Source of the DNA: Xiheicaenibacterium sp046351325
GTDB taxonomy: Bacteria > Myxococcota_A > Polyangia > Polyangiales > Polyangiaceae
NCBI GenBank assembly: GCA_046351325.1
Contig: JAXLYR010000016.1
Location: 124,001-188,000, forward strand
DNA length: 64,000 nt
Direction of reading: 5' to 3'
Below the pieces are notes generated by a model. It made no database searches. It saw only the letters and a list, made by a program, of their open reading frames with translations, and had not been told where the DNA came from. A program made the translations under genes and the position numbers. Positions 1 through 11,144 of the stretch are shown one piece after another; the first letter of the stretch is position 1, and each line of letters starts with the position of its first letter.

Positions 1-183
1 ACCGGCTTCGATTGGAGCATAGCGACGGTAGGCGCTTCGTCCTTCGGCCGCGGACTCAAGCTGCCAGTCGTGACGCTGACACTGCGGTACGTGGAGAACG
101 GCGCGAGCAAGTCCATCACGCTCGCCGCGCTGCCCACGCTCGTCAGGCGCCTGCGCGACGGGATCTCGAGCTTCCTCGAGTAA
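1..183 (+). CDS. COMMD-like protein, C-terminal fragment (cut by left edge)
   Basis: Only the last 60 codons are present, read from base 1 to a TAA. The peptide contains 'FDWSIATV', 'LKLPVVTLTLRYVENG' and 'LPTLVRRLRD', matching almost position for position the end of the complete protein at 26618-27244. The order Trp, strand, Pro-Val strand, Gly turn, amphipathic helix is what is expected of a COMM domain (HCaRG family); that family assignment is my inference. The gene ends 6 bp from the convergent DUF2378 gene and close to a vgrG. The other copy is also next to a vgrG, which suggests a T6SS-related role. Its start and N-terminal part lie outside the window. Confidence 0.75.
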   Translation, partial: TGFDWSIATVGASSFGRGLKLPVVTLTLRYVENGASKSITLAALPTLVRRLRDGISSFLE

Positions 184-189
184 CCCCGT

Positions 190-771
190 TCAACGCCACT
201 CGACGCACATCTCACAGCTCGTCTCGGAGAGGCGCTTCGTCAGCACGCTGCCCTCCAGTCGGCAGAGGCGCAAGACGCCCTCCATCACGCCGATTTGATA
301 GCTGTCGATGAAGAGGTGAATGTCCTCGAGGCGAACGATCGCCTGCTTGTCCGCGAGCTCCACGACGGTCGCGCGCTGCGGCGACCCTGCGATGGCGTAG
401 GCCTTCGAGGCGAGCTTGGTGATCGCGACGATGTCCCGCCCCAACACGCCGAAGAGCACCCTGCCCGCGAGGCTGTTCGTCAGGTCCTCGTAGGCCGACC
501 ACCCCACGCGACGCAGGCCCTCACGGGGCGGCAGGATGCGATGCGCGAGCCGCGCCCACTGCGCGAGGAGCCGCATCTGATGGACCGTGGAGTAGTCGTT
601 GAACGGGACGACACGCGCGTCGAACTGCGGAGTCGCGTTGAGCGCTCGAATCCGCTTTTGGACGGCGTCGATGAACATCCCTTTCACGGTCGCCGACGAG
701 GGACACTTGGCGATCTCGGCGTCCAGATCGAGCGGCGCCGAGAAGGACGGGAGAGAGAAGCCTGCGCGCAT
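190..771 (-). CDS. DUF2378 family protein (TIGR02265, myxobacterial paralogous family)
   Basis: A 193-residue protein, the usual length for this family, which is largely restricted to myxobacteria and has no established function. Visible features are an N-terminal 'CPSSATVKGMFID' segment, an 'F-N-D-Y-S' region, a central hydrophobic helix pair ('GWSAYEDLTNSLAGRVLFGVL' region), and a C-terminal 'RLEGS...EMCVEW' ending in a W-R. The ATG at 769-771 is the only good start. It lies 52 bp downstream of vgrG on the same strand and could be cotranscribed with it, so a link to T6SS cargo is possible but unproven. Family recognition is from pattern memory. Confidence 0.75.
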   Translation of the reverse strand: MRAGFSLPSFSAPLDLDAEIAKCPSSATVKGMFIDAVQKRIRALNATPQFDARVVPFNDYSTVHQMRLLAQWARLAHRILPPREGLRRVGWSAYEDLTNSLAGRVLFGVLGRDIVAITKLASKAYAIAGSPQRATVVELADKQAIVRLEDIHLFIDSYQIGVMEGVLRLCRLEGSVLTKRLSETSCEMCVEWR

Positions 772-823
772 GACCCACCGACGCGTTGGGTTCCTCGCGA
801 GGCGCCGCCATTCAGCGCATCGG

Positions 824-2287
824 TCAACGTCGCTGCAGCGTGTCCTTGAAGTGCATTCGGATGCCCGAGGTCGTCTCGATGCTGTTGACCTGTTGGTTCT
901 CGGCGACGACGTGGGCGGCGACCTTACCGTTGTGTAAGGCGCCGACGATGATCGGCCGATCGGGGTCGCCGTTCAGGAAGCCGAGCGCGACCTCGATGCC
1001 GGGCCGCAGCGGGAAGTGGAAGCCCGAGCGGGGCCCCGCGGAGGGCAGCGCCATGCGCACGGGCTTCGAAGCCTTCCTCGAGCCGAGGGGCGCGGTGTCG
1101 AAGATGAACTTCACCCAGTAGCGCCCCTGGTCGTCCACGCACGCGGGGTCCTCGGTCTTGCCGAACTCGCGCGGCTCGACCACGCCCGTCATCAGGCCGC
1201 CGATGCGAGGACGCGGCGTCCGACGACGGGGCCTGAACATCGACTCGCCAGGGATGGCCGCGAAGGAGTTCTTGTAGCCACCGGACTCGGCGACGCCGGA
1301 CGCGGGCTGCGTGAGCTCGTGCTCCACCCACGTGACGACGAGCGACTTCTTGTCGAGCTCGGGGTGTCCGTCGAGATCGTAGCGAAAGCCTGCGCTGAGA
1401 CGGACGATGTCGCTCGTACCGTGAAAGACTCGCGCGGTGCACTCGCGCTCCTCCGCGCGCACGCGCGCGAGGTGCTCGCCAGCAGCCAAATCGCGGAAGT
1501 GCCCGCCGTACTCGACCACCCCGCCGGCCATCCCGAGCTCGCTCGTGTGCCTGCACGTGAGCTCGAGGTCCGGGTTGCGGTAGTCGTAGTCCATCACGAA
1601 ATAGAGCTCGGGGATGACCTCGGACTCGAGCCGCAAGGTCCGCACCTGCTCGGGGCGCCCCTCGTGCGCGGAGAGCTCGAGGACCGGCTGATGCTCGTAC
1701 GCGCCGAACCCTACAGCATTGTCAGTAACTACGATCCGATCGACCCCCGTCGTGTGGTCGAAGAAGAAGCTGACCCCCAGGTGCTCGAACCAGCGCGACA
1801 TGAACGCGAGGTCCGTCTCCTCGAACTGCGTGACGTGATCGCGCTTCGGATAGGTGCCGAGCAGCGCGTGGGTGTCGACGTCCTGGTCGCCGATCTCCAC
1901 GCTGCGCAGCTTCTCGAGGACGATCTCGGGGACCGACATGTCGATGAAGATGTCCTGCGACTCGATGAGGAGCATGCGCGCGGCGCGCGGCATGACGCGC
2001 ACGCGATAGCGGTGCGCCCCGGCCGCGAAGTCGAACTCCTCTTGCATCGACCAGACGATCCCGTGGACAACGCGGAGCTCGTCTCGACCGCGCTCGAACG
2101 AGAGCCGCACGCGCGCACCGAGGACGTCACCTTGTTCGAGGCGATCTCTGTCGTGGGCAACCAGGTCCACGTCGAAGTAGAAGAGCTCGCCGATCGCCTC
2201 ACGCCCGGACACCCTCGCGACCTGCAGTGCGTTCGTGTCGAAGTCGGCGGATTCGAACCTGGCGATGATCGGCTCAGACGTGGTCAT
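824..2287 (-). CDS. vgrG: Short VgrG (T6SS spike protein without C-terminal beta-helix)
   Basis: 487 residues. The first part is the gp27-like ring ('LFYFDVDL', 'RYRVRVMPR', 'TDLAFMSRWFEHLGVSFFF'). Near residues 365-460 comes the gp5-like OB domain, with 'GRYWVKFIFD' and the family signature 'FLNGDPDRPIIVGA'. It stops soon after 'SGIRMHF', where full-length VgrGs (600 residues and more) continue into a triple-stranded beta-helix needle. That part is missing and must come from another protein if a needle forms. I chose the ATG at 2287 ('MTTSEP'); an upstream TTG would add 12 residues. It is divergent from the DUF2169 gene at 2395. It should trimerise at the tip of the T6SS tube and carry effectors. 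Confidence 0.9.
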   Translation of the reverse strand: MTTSEPIIARFESADFDTNALQVARVSGREAIGELFYFDVDLVAHDRDRLEQGDVLGARVRLSFERGRDELRVVHGIVWSMQEEFDFAAGAHRYRVRVMPRAARMLLIESQDIFIDMSVPEIVLEKLRSVEIGDQDVDTHALLGTYPKRDHVTQFEETDLAFMSRWFEHLGVSFFFDHTTGVDRIVVTDNAVGFGAYEHQPVLELSAHEGRPEQVRTLRLESEVIPELYFVMDYDYRNPDLELTCRHTSELGMAGGVVEYGGHFRDLAAGEHLARVRAEERECTARVFHGTSDIVRLSAGFRYDLDGHPELDKKSLVVTWVEHELTQPASGVAESGGYKNSFAAIPGESMFRPRRRTPRPRIGGLMTGVVEPREFGKTEDPACVDDQGRYWVKFIFDTAPLGSRKASKPVRMALPSAGPRSGFHFPLRPGIEVALGFLNGDPDRPIIVGALHNGKVAAHVVAENQQVNSIETTSGIRMHFKDTLQRR

Positions 2288-2394
2288 GATGAGATTCTCG
2301 CCGCGCGGGGGCGAGTCCGACAATCGATTCGACGCGCCGTCGCCCGAGCACCTCGGTTGAAGTCGATCACCGAGGCTCGCTACGATGAGTGGTT

Positions 2395-3795
2395 ATGTCG
2401 GACCGTGATTTCGGTGCTCGCGCGCTCCCCATCGCCGCCACGATCGACGGCAGGGATTCGATTCACGCCTTCGCGTGGCGGCAGCGTGGCGTCCTCAGCA
2501 TCACGGTCGTCGTCAAGACCGCGCGCTCGGTCGCGCCGGACGGTCGGCTCGCTGCCATCGCCGCGGAGCCGCCGAACCTTTGGGACCGGCACTACCAGGA
2601 CAGCTCGCAGCGCCCGCTGCGCGAGCCGAGCGACGTCGTGCCATTCCGCGATCAGGTCGACGTCCTGGTGAGCGCCCCAGCAGCGCAGAGGCCGTTCGCC
2701 CGCGTCGCGTTGGCCCGCGGCGGGGCCGCGTTTTTTGACAAGTCTGTAACCCTGTCGGCCAAGCTCGAGGGCGCTGGCTTCAGCGCCATACCGGCCGGCG
2801 CGAGCGAGCGCCTCGCGCTCCTCGGTGGTCGCGAGACTCCCGGGTTCGCCCGCGGGGTGCTCGAGCTGCCACCCGACCTCGATCGACGCTTCTTCCAATC
2901 CGCTCCGGGCGACCAGCGCGTCGCCGAGCTCCGGCCGGGCGACCAGATCCTCGTGCAGGGCCTTCACCCGCGCGCCGAGCGCGTCGTCTTCAGCTTGCCG
3001 AGCGAGCCCCCGAAGGTCGTAGCGAAGCTCGCGCAGGCCTCACACACCGTGCAGATGCGCTGCGATCAGCTCCTCGTCGACGCAGTCGAGGGTCGCGTGG
3101 TGTTGAGCTGGCGCGGCAGCTTCACGATGCCCAACGAGGAGGCCCTCGGCCGCGTCCTCATCCACGCGACGAGCGACACCTCCGTCCGCCCTCAGAGCCA
3201 GGCGAGCCCGACTGGGACGATGGCGCTCGACGCCGACGGCGCACCCGATCCGTCGGCGCAGCCCGATTGGATGGGGCGCGCCCCGACTGGAAACACGATG
3301 TCCGCCGCGCTCCTCCGCAAGATGCAGAAGGGAGCGCCGCAAGCACCAACGCATCCGTCGGCGCCTCATCCGCCCGCCGCGGGTGTCGCGGGCACGATGT
3401 TGGTCGAGGCCGAGGGCGGCGCTCCTCTGACGCTCCCGTTCGAGAGGCAAGCGGGCGGGCAGCGCAGCAGCAACCCCGATCTCAGCGGGTTCGCGGCGAC
3501 GCCTTGGGCGCGCGACGCCCCGAAGGCCGCGCCGAAGGCGATCCCCGTGACGGACGACGTGCAGGGGACGCTGGCGATCGACGTCGAAGAGCCGCCCCCT
3601 CCCGAGGATGCACACGAGCCCGCGCCGACCGACGAGGCCCAAGCGGCCGCGCCGATCCCGCCCGCTCCTCGCTCGGGGCCGGGCAGTCCGTGGCGCGAAG
3701 AGCCGGCCTCACCCGTCGAGCCGCAGGCCCCCGCGGCGCCTCCGCGCGTCCGACCCGACGTCAAGGCCGCGCTCCGGAAGAAGTTCGCGCGCTGA
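2395..3795 (+). CDS. DUF2169 domain protein (T6SS-associated, likely cargo adaptor)
   Basis: 466 residues from ATG 2395 (an in-frame GTG sits six bases upstream). The N-terminal ~270 residues are a DUF2169 domain, with 'VVVKTARSV' at the start and the hallmark 'FFQSAPGDQRVAELRPGDQILV' region (roughly residues 165-190). DUF2169 proteins are encoded beside VgrG and DUF4150 genes and are thought to help assemble or load the spike. The remaining ~190 residues are a low-complexity Pro/Ala linker containing three 'GTM/GTL-hydrophobic-D/E' motifs, one followed by 'LPFERQ', and a basic tail ending 'LRKKFAR'. The same linker motifs and a basic tail recur in the protein at 28952. A terminator-like hairpin lies inside the coding region at 2716-2736. 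Confidence 0.87.
   Translation: MSDRDFGARALPIAATIDGRDSIHAFAWRQRGVLSITVVVKTARSVAPDGRLAAIAAEPPNLWDRHYQDSSQRPLREPSDVVPFRDQVDVLVSAPAAQRPFARVALARGGAAFFDKSVTLSAKLEGAGFSAIPAGASERLALLGGRETPGFARGVLELPPDLDRRFFQSAPGDQRVAELRPGDQILVQGLHPRAERVVFSLPSEPPKVVAKLAQASHTVQMRCDQLLVDAVEGRVVLSWRGSFTMPNEEALGRVLIHATSDTSVRPQSQASPTGTMALDADGAPDPSAQPDWMGRAPTGNTMSAALLRKMQKGAPQAPTHPSAPHPPAAGVAGTMLVEAEGGAPLTLPFERQAGGQRSSNPDLSGFAATPWARDAPKAAPKAIPVTDDVQGTLAIDVEEPPPPEDAHEPAPTDEAQAAAPIPPAPRSGPGSPWREEPASPVEPQAPAAPPRVRPDVKAALRKKFAR
2716..2736 (+). terminator. Intrinsic-terminator-like hairpin inside the DUF2169 gene
   Basis: CGCGGC (2716-2721), loop GGG, GCCGCG (2725-2730), then six T (2731-2736). The sequence encodes 'RGGAAFF', so it may be incidental. 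It has the full form of a Rho-independent terminator in the sense direction. Confidence 0.3.
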
Positions 3796-3811
3796 CAATC
3801 GAGTCAGCGCG
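3788..3811. terminator. Inverted repeat between convergent genes, probable bidirectional terminator
   Basis: Perfect 9-bp stem CGCGCTGAC (3788-3796) / GTCAGCGCG (3803-3811) with loop AATCGA. It covers the stop codon of the DUF2169 gene and lies 16 bp before the stop of the convergent TPR/PEGA-like gene. There is no T-run on either side. Confidence 0.5.
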
Positions 3812-3827
3812 AACCGGCGCTGGATGG

Positions 3828-4915
3828 CTACTCGAGGACGCCGCCGAACACCAAACCGCCGCCGTCCTGAGTCACCCACGGGAGCACGGCGACCTCCTTC
3901 GCAGGCGTCGACATCCCCACGGCGAGCCCGATGACCCCGATCGCCGTCGCAGCGATACCGGCCGCACCGAAGCCGACGAAGAGCCCGAAGCTCAAGCGCT
4001 CGTGATCGTAGGCGCCCGCATAGTCGTAGTCGCTCGGGCACGCTGACCGGTCCTCGACGCCGCACTTCTCGTCGAGCTCACCGCCCACGTTGACGGTGTC
4101 GACCCCGAAGCCAACCGAGACCCCCATCATCGCGAGGCCGGTGGCGCCGACGACGATCGCCCAAACTGGAACCTCCGCCTTCGGCTCGGGCTTCGGCTCC
4201 GGTTTGGGTTCGGGCTTGGGTTCGGGCTTCGGCTCCGGCTTGGGTTCCGGCTTCGGCTCCGGCTTGGGTTCCGGCTTCGGCTCGGGGAATTTCTCGAGCT
4301 TCACGGTGATGACGGCGCGCCCTGCACCGTCTTTGACCTCGGTCGAGCCGTCGAAGGCCTGATAACCGACGGCGGTCGCGGACACCGTGTGGGTCCCCGG
4401 ATCGACGAAGAGCGGCTGCCCCCACTGCTCGGAGGGCAGCGGCTTCCCGTCGAGGATCACCGACAGCGTTTCAGGAAGAGGGGTCGGGACGTCGACGACG
4501 ACCATGAGCTCCGAGAGCCCCTTCGCGAGCTGATCGCGCAGCCGCTCCGCCGCGTCGATCGCCTCGGCGAACTCGGCTTCTTTGGCATAACGAATCGCTT
4601 CGTCGAACTCGCGCCAAGCCGTCGCCGTCTTGCCTTGTCGACGGTGACACTCCGCCATGTTCAAGAGGACGTCGCCGCGCTTGCGGATCTCGTAGCTCTT
4701 CGCGAGCGTCTTGCAGGCCTCGTCGAGCTTCTTCGGGTCTTGCATGAGCTTGCGCCCATCCGCGAAGAGCTTGTCGGCCTCGGCCTTTTGTTCGGGAGTA
4801 ATGGGCTGATCGTTCTCGGGCTGCGCCAGCGCGATCGGCGTGAACACCCCAATCGATAGGACCATGAGAGAGACGACCAACACGGCAATACGCGTGGCCA
4901 GCCGGTGCGCTCGCG

Positions 4916-4919
<4 letters not shown>
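3828..4919 (-). CDS. TPR/PEGA-like membrane protein coupled to a Ser/Thr kinase
   Basis: 363 residues from an ATG that overlaps the stop of the upstream kinase gene (ATGA, 4916-4919), so the two are probably translationally coupled. It has a signal peptide or anchor ('IAVLVVSLMVLSIGVFTPIAL'), a TPR-like helical part with two Cys ('DEACKTLAKSYEIRK', 'LLNMAECHRRQGKTATAW'), and a PEGA-like beta domain ('SVILDGKPLP', 'VDPGTHTVSATAVGY'). Then follow an about 35-residue (EPKP)n stretch and two hydrophobic helices separated by a loop with Cys ('DEKCGVEDRSACPSDYDY'). The same layout appears at 20515 and 55617, each beside a kinase gene. It probably sits in the envelope; the Pro/Lys stretch looks like a periplasm-spanning linker. 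Function unknown. Confidence 0.85.
4179..4288 (-). repeat. Tandem 12-bp repeat encoding (Glu-Pro-Lys-Pro)n
   Basis: About nine near-identical 12-bp units in the TPR/PEGA-like gene, encoding 'EPKP' repeats. Synonymous third-base differences between units (ggc ttc / ggt ttg) show the repeat is under protein-level selection. It resembles TonB-type periplasm-spanning linkers. Confidence 0.8.
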
Positions 4920-7738
<2,819 letters not shown>

Positions 7739-7746
7739 AGCCCCGT

Positions 7747-8808
7747 TCACTGCTCGAAGCAGTACATGTAATTGTCGGTTTCGAAGCAGTGCTGCCCGTA
7801 GGCCCGCGACCACTGGATGGTGGTCGTCGAGCTGTGCGCGATCCCGACCTCCGCGGTTTGACCCGACATGTTCGAGGTCCAACCCAAACAGAAGGTGTCG
7901 AAGCCCAAAGCTTCCCCGGTGTATTCGGTTCCCGTCCAGACCTCGGGGCTGCCAACGGCGACGTTGCCGAACTCGTCCTGATTGATCTCGTGGGTCAACG
8001 TGGAGTCGGTCAAATCCGTCCAATCCAGCGCGACGACGGTGCCGTCGTAGAGCGCATAGGGGATCGTGGATTGAGTGAAGCGCTGGACGGGTGAGGTCGT
8101 CGCGTCGCTCACCCAGGCCATCCACGTCCCGCCGAGGCCTGCCGTATCCGCCAGCCCCTGGCATATGGCATCTGCGTTGGGTGCCGAGCCGAACGTCGGG
8201 TTCTCCGGCACAGACGATATGAACACCCTCGTCGCGAGGGTCTCGCAGCCGTCGTCGAGAGCTGGCGCGAGAGGCTGATTGATGTTCGCAAACCCGAATT
8301 GGCAGGTCGACGTGCAGACCCCGCCCTCGCAACGGGCAAGTGAGGTTGCGTCTGGCGCGCAGACCCGACCGCACTCACCGCAGTTGGTCGGGTCGGTCAG
8401 CACCAGCTGCGGATCACAACCCATCCCGCCGCCTTGCCCGCCTGTTCCACCGACGCCGCCGGTACCACCCGTCCCGCCCGTGCCGCCCGCACCGCCGACG
8501 AGCATGCCGCCGACGCCGCCGGTCCCACCGGTCAAGAGGCCGCCGACACCACCCGTCCCGCCGAAGCCTCCGTTGCCGCCCGATGGGCCAGCACCGCCGC
8601 CTCCGAGCAAGGCTCCGGCGGTGCCGCCGAAGCCACCAGGGATCGCGCCTGCTTCTCCAGCACTACCTCCTTCATTTGCCGCGTGAGGCTCCGGTCCGGG
8701 ACACCGAAAAGCGGTTGCTACGATGAGGAGGAGAAGGGCAGCCCCGAGTGCGGACTTACTCCCCAGTGTGCCATATCGCTTAAAGTTAGATTCCACGCAA
8801 ACACACAT
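7747..8808 (-). CDS. Gly-rich surface protein with C-terminal DUF1554 (C-type-lectin-like) domain
   Basis: 353 residues from ATG 8808 (a second ATG at 8832 is possible). An N-terminal hydrophobic segment ('ALGAALLLLIVATAF') is followed by Arg-Cys, perhaps a non-standard lipobox. Next comes ~90 residues of 'GGTGG/GGVGG' spacer, a small Cys cluster ('NCGECGRVC', 'CEGGVCTSTC'), and a C-terminal ~150 residues matching DUF1554 ('VFISSVPENPTFG', 'ADAICQGLADTAGLGGTWMAWVSD'). DUF1554 has a C-type-lectin-like fold. It is probably exposed on the cell surface. First gene of the operon with the Cache kinase, 8 bp apart, so it may present ligand to that sensor; this is inference. Confidence 0.85.
   Translation of the reverse strand: MCVCVESNFKRYGTLGSKSALGAALLLLIVATAFRCPGPEPHAANEGGSAGEAGAIPGGFGGTAGALLGGGGAGPSGGNGGFGGTGGVGGLLTGGTGGVGGMLVGGAGGTGGTGGTGGVGGTGGQGGGMGCDPQLVLTDPTNCGECGRVCAPDATSLARCEGGVCTSTCQFGFANINQPLAPALDDGCETLATRVFISSVPENPTFGSAPNADAICQGLADTAGLGGTWMAWVSDATTSPVQRFTQSTIPYALYDGTVVALDWTDLTDSTLTHEINQDEFGNVAVGSPEVWTGTEYTGEALGFDTFCLGWTSNMSGQTAEVGIAHSSTTTIQWSRAYGQHCFETDNYMYCFEQ
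8430..8640 (-). repeat. GC-rich tandem repeat encoding Gly-rich 'GGxGG' spacer
   Basis: Repeated ccgccggtaccacc-type units coding for Gly-Gly-Thr/Val-Gly-Gly. Spacers of this kind follow the signal peptide in other lipoproteins of the window (50597, 56555) and probably lift a domain off the membrane. Confidence 0.75.
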
Positions 8809-8851
8809 CGTAACGCCACTCTTTCCCCGCATGCAAAGCTCGAATTGGGGG

Positions 8852-8911
8852 CGCGGCTCTCCGCGACCTTCGCAGGCCCGCATTGGCGCTCCGGCAGCGC
8901 CGTTTTTTTTT
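8852..8911 (+). terminator. Two hairpins with a strong intrinsic terminator in a divergent leader
   Basis: A small hairpin CGCGG-CTCT-CCGCG (8852-8865) is followed by GGCGCT (8885-8890), loop CCGGC, AGCGCC (8896-8901), G, and nine T (8903-8911). It points toward the SDR gene, whose ATG is at 8949, and lies between two divergent genes. It therefore cannot end an upstream plus-strand coding gene in view. It may be an attenuator in the SDR leader or the 3' end of a small RNA. Confidence 0.65.
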
Positions 8912-8948
8912 CGGGAAACTTCGGCTGTCGGCGACTATCGTCCCCGCC

Positions 8949-9626
8949 ATGCGATGGGTCATCACGGGCGCGAACCGTGGCATCGGCCTGGAGTTCGTGC
9001 GGCAACTCGCAGCGCGCGGCGACGCAGTGGACGCGCTCGCTCGCACCATTACAGGCCCGCTCGCGGAGCTCGCAGACGGTGAGCGCGTGCGCGCCGTCCC
9101 CTGTGACGTCACCAGCGAGAGCTCAATCGCAGCGGCCCTGACCACGTTGGGTTCGGCGCCGGTCGACGTCGTCGTGAACAACGCCGGTGTCATGGGCAAG
9201 CTGCAGGCTTTTACCGAGCTCGATCTCGCGGACGTCACGCAGACGTTCGAGGTGAACGCGCTCGGCCCAATCCGGGTTACGCGAGCCTTCTTGCCGAGCC
9301 TCCTTCGCGGCAAGACGCGCAGGGTCGTCTCCATCACGAGCGGGATGGGCTCGATTGGCGACAACACACGCGGCGGGGCCTACGGCTATCGCATGTCCAA
9401 AGCGGCGCTCAACATGGCGATGAAGTCGCTGTCCATCGACTACGCCGACCAAGGCATCGTCGCCGTGGTGATGAACCCCGGCTGGGTCCAGACCGACATG
9501 GGTGGAGAGGGCGCGCCGACCCCGGTCGAGACCTCCGTCGCGATGATGCTCGCGCGCATCGACGGCTTGACCCCCAGTGAGAACGGGACCTTTTTGGACT
9601 ATAGGGGCGGCAGTTTGACTTGGTAG
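8949..9626 (+). CDS. Short-chain dehydrogenase/reductase, C-factor (CsgA)/sniffer-like
   Basis: 225 residues from ATG 8949. It starts directly with the NADP(H)-binding motif 'TGANRGIG'. It has 'VNNAGV' near residue 80, a catalytic Tyr-x3-Lys ('YRMSK'), and 'NPGWVQTDMGG' after it. These match the small SDR group that includes the Myxococcus C-factor CsgA and the carbonyl reductase sniffer. The substrate cannot be told. Family knowledge: CsgA is needed for fruiting-body signalling; whether this copy has that role is unknown. It stands alone, with the terminator-like leader 38 bp upstream. Confidence 0.9.
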   Translation: MRWVITGANRGIGLEFVRQLAARGDAVDALARTITGPLAELADGERVRAVPCDVTSESSIAAALTTLGSAPVDVVVNNAGVMGKLQAFTELDLADVTQTFEVNALGPIRVTRAFLPSLLRGKTRRVVSITSGMGSIGDNTRGGAYGYRMSKAALNMAMKSLSIDYADQGIVAVVMNPGWVQTDMGGEGAPTPVETSVAMMLARIDGLTPSENGTFLDYRGGSLTW

Positions 9627-9734
9627 TAGCCGGCCCACGGCTCCTACGTAACGAGTACGTCCTGCCCGCTCTGGCAGGCTCGAGACACCAGGACGAAGGC
9701 CTGGCGGTTCGGGGCACACCTCACAGAGGAAACC

Positions 9735-11144
9735 ATGACGGAATCGGCAGCACCGACAAACGGTAACGGTAAGAGCAAGGCCCAAGAGATCATCGCGGAC
9801 GTCGCGGTGATCGGGGCGGGCCCTGCGGGCAGCGCGCTCGCGACGTATCTGGCGCGCGACGGGCGCAAGGTCGTGATCTTCGAGCGGGAGAAGTTCCCTC
9901 GGTTTCGAATCGGCGAGTCTTTGCTGCCCCTCAACCTGCAGCTCTTCCGAGAGCTCGGCGTGGAGGCCGAGCTCGAGAAGCGCTTTATCCGGAAGTACGC
10001 CGCGAACTTCTGTGACCAATACGGCGGTCGACAAAACCGGTATCCGTTCGCTGCGGCGATCAACAAGAACTACCCCTATTGCTACCAAGTCGAGCGCGCC
10101 GAGCTCGACCAAGTCCTGCTCGACAACGCCGAGAAGGCCGGCGCTACGGTCTATATGGATTGGACCGTTCGCGAGGTCATCTACGAGGGTTCGCGCGCCG
10201 TCGGGGTCATCGCCAAGTCGAACGCCGACGGCACGACCGTCACGGTGCGCTGCAAGGTCGTCGCGGATTGTTCGGGGCGCGCGGCCTTCTGCGGCAGCCG
10301 TCAGAAGCTGAAGAAGGACGTCACGCTCGACTCGAGGACAGCCTTCTTCTCCCATTTCGAGGGCGTCAAACGCGACTCGGGCGACCGCGAGGGCGATATT
10401 CAGATCGTCGCCTTCCCCCACGGCTGGTTCTGGATGATCCCTTTCAAGGGCAACACCACCAGCGTGGGTATGGTCGTCACCGACGAGTACCTCAAGCAGC
10501 GCAACCAGATCGCGGCTGGCCGCCCCGAGGCTCGCGGCACCCACGACGAGACCACGGGCGCCGTCGCCGGCTACGAGGACTCGGTGAACGACGCCTTCCT
10601 GGCGAAGACGATCGAGAACACTCCGTACGTGCGTGATCGCATGAAGGAGGCGAAGCAGAAGTTCCCGTCGCGCTCGATCCCGAATTTCTCCTACGTGATG
10701 GACCGATATTCGGGCGACGGCTTCGTCATGGTCGGCGACTCGGGTGCGTTCCTCGATCCGGTGTTCTCGTCCGGGGTTTTCCTTACAATGAAGTCAGCCC
10801 AACTCGTCGCCGAGGACCTGCGTCGAGCCTTCCGTGAGAACGACTTCAGCGCGAAGCAATTCTCCCGTTATGAAGAGCGGATCCGCGGCGCTCAGGCCGT
10901 CTTCCTCAAGTTCATCCAGGGTTGGTACGACCCGGCCTTCCTGGATCTCTTCTTCTTCCCGCGCAACGTGCTCGGGCTGAAGACGGCGATCACCTCGGTG
11001 CTCGCCGCCGACCTCTTCGACCCGCGCCATCTGTGGAGCCTAAAGCTCCGCATCCAGCTGCTCTTCTCCATCGCCGAGCTGCACCGCTGGCACATGAAGA
11101 AGACGAACGCCGGCCGGTCGATGATCCAGAATCAGGTGCTCTGA
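9735..11144 (+). CDS. FAD-dependent halogenase-like monooxygenase
   Basis: 469 residues with a good ribosome site (AGAGGA) before ATG 9735. 'GAGPAG' at 27-32 binds FAD. 'PRFRIGESLLP' (55-65) is the signature of flavin halogenases and related hydroxylases. 'WFWMIP' at 231-236 fits the WxWxIP motif that marks halogenases. A Lys at 87 in 'RKYAANF' lies near where I expect the halogenase catalytic Lys. A second FAD motif 'VMVGDSGAFLDP' follows. The C-terminal ~80 residues are helical and basic. It could instead be a geranylgeranyl-reductase-like enzyme. Its stop is 4 bp from that of the convergent GMC oxidoreductase gene. Confidence 0.85.
   Translation: MTESAAPTNGNGKSKAQEIIADVAVIGAGPAGSALATYLARDGRKVVIFEREKFPRFRIGESLLPLNLQLFRELGVEAELEKRFIRKYAANFCDQYGGRQNRYPFAAAINKNYPYCYQVERAELDQVLLDNAEKAGATVYMDWTVREVIYEGSRAVGVIAKSNADGTTVTVRCKVVADCSGRAAFCGSRQKLKKDVTLDSRTAFFSHFEGVKRDSGDREGDIQIVAFPHGWFWMIPFKGNTTSVGMVVTDEYLKQRNQIAAGRPEARGTHDETTGAVAGYEDSVNDAFLAKTIENTPYVRDRMKEAKQKFPSRSIPNFSYVMDRYSGDGFVMVGDSGAFLDPVFSSGVFLTMKSAQLVAEDLRRAFRENDFSAKQFSRYEERIRGAQAVFLKFIQGWYDPAFLDLFFFPRNVLGLKTAITSVLAADLFDPRHLWSLKLRIQLLFSIAELHRWHMKKTNAGRSMIQNQVL

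Noticed and set aside
1016..2671. Open frame antisense to vgrG
   Set aside because: vgrG has family motifs throughout; the antisense product has none.
2735..2740. TTGACA, a consensus -35 box
   Set aside because: It is part of the T-run inside a coding gene and has no -10 element at the right distance.
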